A stretch of DNA of 52,366 nt from Phycisphaerae bacterium (GTDB lineage: Bacteria; Planctomycetota; Phycisphaerae; Tepidisphaerales; Tepidisphaeraceae): contig JAUJNJ010000024.1 of assembly GCA_030448225.1 (NCBI GenBank), positions 2,446-54,811 of the forward strand, written 5' to 3'. A model generated the notes under the pieces. That model was not told where the DNA came from. It saw nothing but the letters and a program-made list of their open reading frames with translations, and made no database searches. A program made the translations under genes and the position numbers. Position 1 is the stretch's first letter; each line of letters opens with the position of its first letter. Shown here piece by piece: positions 45,873 to 52,366 of this stretch.

Positions 45873-46424
45873 ATGACCCGCGACAAGTCGCTCGCCGCCG
45901 CCGCCGTCGTCACCGCGATGGTCTGGTGTCTCGCCCCGGCCGACGCGCGGGCGCAGGTGCCGCCGTTCTTCGACGGCGCGCCCGGGCTGTTCGACCCGGA
46001 GGTCCGCGTCGTGAACAGCGGCGTCGTCAGCGACGTGGGGGCCGTCGTGTCGGCCGACCGGAAGTACGTGACGCTCAACATGCGGCCGTCGCAGTCGAAC
46101 CTGCTGGCCCTGCGCGAGTTCAAGTTCCAGGGCGGCGGCGGCGGCAACGCCGACCTGCCACAGGGCTTCGCCGGCGATCCGGCCCCCGCCCCGGCCATCG
46201 ATCCGGCGGAACCGGCGACGAACCCGCCCGCCGCCGCTGGCCAGCCGCGCGGCGAACGGCCACCCGACCAACGGCCGCGCGATCAGCAGCCGCCCAACGA
46301 ACGGCCGCGCGGCGAACGGCCGCCTGTTCGTTCGATCTTGCGGCGGGAGGGGATGACCCTCCTGAGCAAGCCGGCCGCCGCGCCGGTCGAGACGGATCGG
46401 CCAACGTCGCCCGGTCGCGAGTGA
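45873..46424 (+). CDS. Secreted protein with a Pro/Arg/Glu-rich tail
   Basis: 183 residues. Signal peptide: MTRDKSLAAAAVVTAMVWCL ending PADARAQ. The mature part starts VPPFFDGAPGLFDPEVRVVN and has a short fold-like segment SADRKYVTLNMRPSQSNLLA. The second half is low complexity: GQPRGERPPDQRPRDQQPPN then ERPRGERPP, a polyampholyte made of repeated near-identical codons. The SADRKYVTLN segment resembles short motifs seen in planctomycete secretin-neighbour proteins, but I cannot name a family. Start codon preceded by GGAAGGGAGCTG, a good ribosome binding site. Confidence 0.75.
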   Translation: MTRDKSLAAAAVVTAMVWCLAPADARAQVPPFFDGAPGLFDPEVRVVNSGVVSDVGAVVSADRKYVTLNMRPSQSNLLALREFKFQGGGGGNADLPQGFAGDPAPAPAIDPAEPATNPPAAAGQPRGERPPDQRPRDQQPPNERPRGERPPVRSILRREGMTLLSKPAAAPVETDRPTSPGRE

Positions 46425-46488
46425 CCCGCGCGCGGACCGGGGCGACGGCGCCCCACTTTTCACCCGAGATTTAGGCACGGTGGCCTCG

Positions 46489-49400
46489 ATGGCAGAGAAT
46501 TCATCACACCCGCATCCCAGTTCAACGCCATGGTCCGAGCTCGACGTCCCGCCCGGCCCGCCCGGCTCCGCCGCTCCGCCGCCACCACCGCCGCCCGCCG
46601 CGCCCGCCGCGCCGCCGGCAGGAAAGCCTCGCCGCCGCCGCCGCTGGCCGATGGTGGTCGGGGCGCTCCTGCTGCTGCTCGTCCTGCTGGTCCTGCTCGC
46701 GCCCATGATCGCCAGCAGCGGGCCCGTGCGCTCGTTCGTGCTCGGCAAGGTGAACGACAACCTCAACGGCCGCGTGCAGGTCGACTCGTGGTCGCTCGGG
46801 TGGACCGGCGGGCTGAAGCTCAGCGGCGTGCGCGTGTTTGACGAGCAGAACGCGCAGATCCTTCAGCTCAAGAGTCTGACGACCGAACTCTCGCTGCTTG
46901 ACGCGATCCGCGGGCGCTACCACGTCGGCAAGGTGGTCGTCGACGGCCTCGACGCGCTCGTGAAGACCGACGCCGAGGGGACGACGAACTTCGCCAAGCT
47001 CCCCAAGCAGGACCCCGCCGCCCCACAGACTGAATCGCAGCCGCAGGATCAACCTGCGTCGACCGCCCCGTCGCAGCAAGACCCCGCCGCCCCGCAGGCG
47101 CCCGAGGAGCCCACGAAGGTGCCGGACGTGCGCGGCGAGCTTCACCTCGTCAACTGCAGCGCCACCTACGAGGACGGCCGCTCGCCCGCCAACGGCGGCA
47201 CCGGGCAGACGTTCCACTTCCCGTCGATCGCCGGCATCGTGAAGTTCCCCGACATCAACAAGGCGATCGAGAACGCGATCGAGGTCACCTGCCGCGTCGG
47301 CGATGGGGCGCCCGGCAAGATCTCCGTGGCCGGCTTCGCCGACGTCATCGAGAACAACGAGGTCCACGTCGAGCGTGCGAGCATCGACCAGACGCTCCAA
47401 CTCCAGGGCCTCGAGCTCGGCAGCCTGTCGTTCGCGCTCGGCAAGGACGGCGGCATTCAGAAGCTCGCCGGGCTCACCGACGGCCGCGTCGTGGCGAAGG
47501 TGCAGCCGCAGGGCGACGCGACGGTCGACGTGAACGTCCAGAGCCGCGACTTCGCGCTCGGCGGCCCCGCGCTCCAGGGCGAGACGTACCAGACGAAGGC
47601 GATGGCGCTCGTCGCGCCGAACGTCGTCGTCCTCCGCTCGGCGGCCCCGGACGACTACACGAAGTGGACGATCAAGGCCGGCACCGCCGCCGCAGCCGCT
47701 CGCGCTGACGGTCGATCAGGGGAAGGCGACGGTCGAGGCCGACGCGCCCGTCGGCGCGCTGCTGAACGTCGCCGACAACCGCGCGCAGCGCGGCGGGCTT
47801 CCTCCGCACGAACCTCGACTTCGACGTCGGTCAGCTCGCCGCGCGGCAGATGCCGAAGCTCTTCGCCGCGCGAGGGGCTCGTCGTCAACCGCGGCCGCCT
47901 GCGGCAGGTGACGGACGTCGCGCTCGCGATCGACCGCGCCGAGGTCAAGACGCTCACGCTCGACGTCACCGACGTCGCCGGGGTCGACGCGGCCAAGGGC
48001 AACGCGCCCGTCTCGCTCCAGCCGATCCACCTCGCGGTCAACGCCACGAGCTTCGGCGGCGGCGGGGCGATCCCGGACCTGCGCGACCTGAAGCTCGTCA
48101 TCAAGAGCGCGTTCGCCGACGGCACGATCGAGGGGCGCACGATCGCCGAGACCAACGGCCTGCTGAAGGCCGACCTGCGCAGGCGCGCGACGAATTGGCG
48201 AAGATCGTCGACGTCGGCGCGATGCAGCTCGCCGGCAACATGGAGCTAGCGCATCGAGTCCAAGGGGACTTCATCAAGGACAAGCGGGCGGCCGTCAACG
48301 TCGCGCTGGCGGGCGACAACCTGGAGGTCTCGGGCATCGCCGACACGCCGACGATCCGCGAGCCGCGCGGCTGCGCACGAACGTCGCCACCACGCTCGTC
48401 GGCACTGACGAGTCGTTCGTCCGGCACCTCGAGGGCCTGCGCCTCACCGCCACCGCTGGCGACGAGCGGCGGCCGACGCTGGACGCCGAGTTGACCGGCG
48501 CCCGCATCGACCTCGCCAAGCCGCTGCCGCCGGGCACGCCCGCCGTCGCCTCCGCCACGACCGGCCCGGCCACCCGGCCGACGACGATCGTCGCCGAGGG
48601 GCTGGAGCTGAAGCGGCTCGCGCTCGACCTGCGCAGCGCAGCGCGAGTTCGGCGACTTCGTCCCCGCGCTGAAGGAGGCCGGCATCACGCTCGGCGCCGG
48701 CACCGCCAACGTCACCGGCACCGGCGGCTACGACGGCACGACCGTCACCTACACGTCGCGGGTCGCGGTGGCCGGCGTCGACATGAGCAAGACGCCCGCC
48801 CAGGCGCAGGCCGGCCGCCCCGGCCGCCGCCCGGCCCGTGCTGACGGATTACGCCGCCACCATCGACGCCGCCGGCACCTACGCGGCCCTCGACGCCGAG
48901 CGCGCAGGTGACGCTGACGACGCTGACGATCGACGGCAAGATGATCGGCCTCTCCAAGTCGGGCAACCGCGACGTCACGCTCGCGGCTCGGCCCCGACGG
49001 CGTCGTGCCGAACGGCGAGTTCCAGCTCTCGGCCGACCTGAAGCAGCTCAGCGACCTCTCGGCCGCCTTCGCCGACGAGCCTGCGCAGCCCGCCGCGCCC
49101 GCCGTCGCCGCGGCGGGCGGGCAGGAGCCGGGCCTGCGCGCAGCGGTAAGGTCTCGGGCACGGTGCAGGTCGTGCCGTTCGAGCAGAACCAGTTCCGCCT
49201 CGTGAGCGACCTCCGCGTCACCGAGCTCACCGCCGCCGGCACGAGCGGCGAGGCGGTGAAGAACGAGCAGGTGACGATCGAGCTCCAGCGCGCCCGTCGG
49301 CCGACTTCGCCCGCGTCGCCGTCGACCGCCTCGCCGTCAACGGCCGGCTCGTGACGGCGACGGTCGACAACGCCGCCCTCGTGCTGAGCGTCGGCGAGGG

Positions 49401-52366
49401 CGAGCAGGCCTGGTCGGCCACGCTGCCGGAGATGGTGCAGTCGCTGAAGATGACGGCGAACGTGCCGGACCTCGGCCAGATCCAGGGCGCTGCTCGACGC
49501 CTTCGCCACCCCCGAGGCCGCCGTCCAAGCCGCCGCCGCCCGGGCCGCCGCGGCCCCGCATGCCGCCGCCCCGCAAGCCGCGGCCCCGCAAGCCGCGGCC
49601 CCGCAAGCCGCCGATCCCGCGCGCGCCCGCTGCCGGTCATGCCGCGCAGGCCGACGAGGTCGACCCCAACGCGATCATCGGCCGCCGGCCGGGCCAAGGC
49701 CGCTCGCCGGCCGACGACGACGGCGCGGCTGCCGACGACCGCCGCCTGCCGGACGACCGACGCGCCCGGACGACCGCCGTGCTCCCGACGACCGCCGTGC
49801 CCCGACGATCGCCGCCTGCCCGACGATCGCCGTGCTCCTGACGACCGCCGCCTGCCCGACGATCGCCGTGCTCCTTTCGACCGCCGCCTGCCAGACGACC
49901 GCCGGGCTCCCACCGACCGCCGTGATCCGCTGGATCGCCGCGTGCCGGCGGAGCGGAGCGCTGACGACGCGGCGTGCGCCGGACGAACGCCGAACCCGAC
50001 GACATCGGCAGCGCGCCGATCGGCCGTCCCGCCCCCAACGCGCCGCGTCGCCCGGCCGACCGCGACGCCGCCGACGACCGCCGCCCCGACGATCGTCGCC
50101 CCGACGACCGCCGCGGCGATGACGCCCGGCGTCCAGCCGACGACCGCCCCGCGCCGCCGCCCGCGCCGGCCGATCCGCAGGCGCCCGCGGCCGACGCCGA
50201 GGCGCCCGCGCCGCCGCTGCGGTTCACGACCGGCAGCGCCACCGTCACGCTCGTCGTCGCGCAGCAGGGCGGGCGCACCGTGGTGACGCCGGAGGTTACC
50301 GGCAACGGGATCGGGCTTCAGAAGGGCCAGGCCGTCGACAAGATCGACGAACTCGCGATGAGCACGCAGCTCTCGTACGTGCCCGTCCCGCCGCCGGCGA
50401 CCGCGCCCACCACGTCGCCATCTTTGGCCGACGCGCCGGAGCCGGAGTCGCCGCCGCTGTCGCAACTCGTGCGCGACGTGCAGATCCCAAAGCTCGACCT
50501 CCGCGCCGCCCGCGGCGCCGCCACGATCATCCAACTCGCCCTGATCGAGCCGATCGCCGTCAGCGACCCGGCCGGCCTCGGGCGACTCTTCGCGTCGTTC
50601 TCCGACCCCAAGGCCGCCCCGGCCGGCGACGTGGCTGACCTCCGCACCGCGCTCAAGGGCGGGGGCGACCTCGGCGAGCTCATGGCGCTGCTCAAGACGA
50701 TGTCGGCCGACGCGTCGACCGACCGCCCCTACGCCGGCAGCTATTCCCTCGAGCAGCGGCTGACCGCCGGCAAGGGCGGCCTCGCCGCGAGCGGCACGCT
50801 CAACGTGGACGACCTGAGCGTGAAGGGGGAGCAGGGCACCGTCACCGAGAAGGCCGTGCGGTTCGTCAACGACGTGACGCTCGACGCGGCCAAGAGCCTG
50901 CTGTCGATCCGCAACGTCTCGCTCGCCATGCAGGAGAGCAAGGCGCTGGAACTGGCGCTGAAGGGGAACGTCGCCGACTTCTCCACGCAGCGCCGGCTCG
51001 AAGGCGTGCAAGGGACCCTCGGCTACGACTGGGCGAAGGTGTGGGAACTGGCCCGGCCGATGCTCGCCAAGGAGACGCGCGACAGCCTGAAGCTCCAGGT
51101 GGCGGGCACCGGCAGCCGCCCGTTCGCGTTCGCCGGCAGTTACCCGGCGGGCAAGCCGTTCAACGAGGCGGTCCGCTCGCTCACCGGCGGGCTCGAACTC
51201 GGGTTCGACCAGATCGTCTACGAGGGGATCGAGACGCGCAACCTCGAACTGCCCGTCACCCTCCGCGACGGCGTCGCGACGATCGCCTACCCCAACAAGG
51301 CCGGCTCAGAAAGCCTGCCGCCGCCCGCGCCGTGCAACAACGGGCTGCTCACGCTCGGCGGGTCGTCGGTCGACCTGACGTCGGAAATCATGCGGCTGAA
51401 CATCCCCAAGGGGACGAAGCTGCTCGACAACGTCACGCTCAACCCGCTCTTCTCCGACATGTTCGGCGACTTCATCAACAACCCCGCGTTCATCAGCCCG
51501 AGCGAGGCGGCGGGCGTCGTGAACATCACCGTCGTGCAGTGCGACGCGATGCCGCTCGGCACGCTCGACCCCGCCGTCGCCCGCCGCGACCCCGGCCGGG
51601 CGGAGTTCCTCGTGTCGATGAGCAAGCTGCAACTCGGCAACGCGGTGATGAACCAGGTGCTGAGCTTCGTCGGCGAGAAGGAGTTCGCCCGCAGCCTGCA
51701 GGGCGAGATCCAGGAGGCGCGGATCATCGTCGAGAAGGGCAAGACGCAGCAGGACGTGACGATCGTCACCGGCGAGAAGGACCGCAAGATCCGCATCGCC
51801 GGCAGCACGGACATGATCACGAGCACCCTCGACCTCACGCTCACGCTCGGGCCGAAGTTCCTCTCGCAGATCAGCAGCGAGGTCGCCCAGGCCCTGCCCG
51901 ACGGCCTGCCCGTGCCGCTCGGCGGCACCACCCGCGCGCCGCGCCTCGACATGCAGCGCGCGCTGACGAGCGCCGTCGGCCAGAACCTCCTGAACCCCAA
52001 CCGCCTCGGCGAACTGTTGGGCGGCGGCGGCAAGAAGCGCGACCCGCAGGCGCCCGCGCGCGACGGCGACGCACCGATGCAGCCCGGCGCCGAGGCCGGC
52101 ACGCCCGCCGAGCCGGAAGACCCCGTCGGCGGTATCCTCGGCGGCCTGATCAACCGCGACGGCAAGGAGACGGACAAGGAAAAGGAAGAACGCCGCGCCA
52201 AACGCCGCCGCGAGCGCGAACAGCGCCAGCAGCAACAGCAGCAGCCCGACGCCCCCGCCGAGCCGCGCTCGGCCACGGAGCCCGACGTGCAGGGCAGCGA
52301 GCCGATCGGCCGCCCCTCGGACGCCGAACCGGCCGCCGGGCGCGAACGGGCCGGGCGTCGGCGGGA
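46489..52366 (+). CDS. Very large AsmA-like membrane-anchored protein, frameshifted, open at window end
   Basis: ATG at 46489 (GTG at 46480 also possible). Pro-rich cytoplasmic start, then a membrane span (MVVGALLLLLVLLVLLAPMI) and the AsmA-type opening VDSWSLGWTGGLKLSGVRVF with VVDGLDALVKTDAEGTTNFA. Long beta-rich stretches typical of AsmA/BLTP bridge-like proteins follow (LVIKSAFADGTIEGRTIAET, ISLKQ-type repeats, and near the end VLSFVGEKEFARSLQGEIQE). About ten frame changes are needed between 47690 and 50160. From 50160 to the end the frame is open. The C-terminal part is Lys/Arg/Glu/Gln-rich. Inside lies an Ala/Pro tract and 12 DDRRxP repeats. Over 1,950 residues are visible. AsmA-like proteins span the periplasm and are linked to lipid transport or outer-membrane assembly. 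The role here is inferred. Confidence 0.82.
49562..49606 (+). repeat. Three 15-bp tandem units encoding AAAPQ
   Basis: Units at 49562, 49577 and 49592. The last two are identical (GCCGCGGCCCCGCAA) and the first differs by one base. Read in the gene frame they give AAAPQ three times, part of a flexible linker of the AsmA-like protein. Confidence 0.85.
49734..49947 (+). repeat. Twelve 18-bp tandem units encoding DDRRxP
   Basis: Units of 18 bp, based on GACGACCGCCGCCTGCCG, give DDRRLP and DDRRAP in alternation, drifting to FDRRLP, TDRRDP and LDRRVP at the end. Units 2 and 4 are 17 bp (one base missing each), which breaks the frame. A looser DDRRP run continues near 50067-50140. It lies inside the AsmA-like gene. 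Confidence 0.9.

Noticed and set aside
49734..49947. CRISPR array
   Set aside because: Units are 18 bp with no spacers and code for DDRRxP in the gene frame. This is a coding tandem repeat.

Overview
The window is GC-rich (well over 60% by eye) and most consistent with a planctomycete, probably of the Phycisphaerae side. That placement is an inference from family content: a very long HAMP-array hybrid kinase, short-Cys zinc-ribbon membrane proteins of the CPVCGYDQ/CAECG type, large AsmA-like proteins, and a GDP-sugar set. No rRNA or marker gene is present to prove it. Many genes read correctly only after one or more frame changes, while neighbours of similar length are perfectly open. This looks like an incompletely polished assembly, and I give such genes as composite loci.

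Region 1-3.4 kb is sparse. It holds a frameshifted NusG/RfaH-type antiterminator (minus) and two paralogous copies of a small acidic protein motif (near 0.25-0.36 kb and 3.23-3.39 kb). Region 3.3-13.7 kb is one minus-strand signalling operon. It begins with a soluble kinase made of about ten tandem HAMP units, GAF, HisKA/HATPase and three receiver domains. It is translationally coupled (ATGA) to a second hybrid kinase (REC-PAS-HisKA-HATPase-REC-REC), which is followed by a REC-REC-PP2C (SpoIIE/RsbU) phosphatase.

Region 14.1-17.5 kb holds a radical SAM protein with a shortened cobalamin-type N-domain, a GH57 glycoside hydrolase, and tRNA-Gly(CCC) with its terminator. A decayed tex gene and about 1.2 kb of unrecognised sequence follow. 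Region 19.2-27.8 kb is an osmoprotectant locus: the N-acetylglutaminylglutamine amide (NAGGN) amidotransferase, synthetase and M42 peptidase, running directly into a Dpp/Opp-type peptide transporter (binding protein and two permeases). The first permease is broken by a perfect 49-bp tandem duplication.

Region 28-39.4 kb holds a small membrane protein, a beta-CASP metallo-beta-lactamase RNase, a CbiX-like chelatase, a PDZ-M28 peptidase, and a plus-strand cassette of hydantoinase/oxoprolinase A, a SUFU-domain protein, hydantoinase/oxoprolinase B and a fructosamine-kinase-like protein. The M28 and hydantoinase A genes diverge with only 13 bp between start codons. Region 39.5-45.6 kb holds three GDP-sugar enzymes (a GDP-mannose 3,5-epimerase-like protein, GDP-fucose synthase, GDP-mannose 4,6-dehydratase) interleaved with two planctomycete-style membrane proteins. 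Region 45.9-52.4 kb holds a secreted Pro-rich protein and a very large AsmA-like protein, open at the window end, that contains a hexapeptide DDRRxP repeat tract.

The most unusual items are the coupling of NAGGN synthesis to a peptide importer, the SUFU gene between the two oxoprolinase subunits with a deglycating-type kinase behind them, the DDRRxP polyampholyte in an AsmA-like protein, and the pair of small WLV-(D/E)EPDL proteins.
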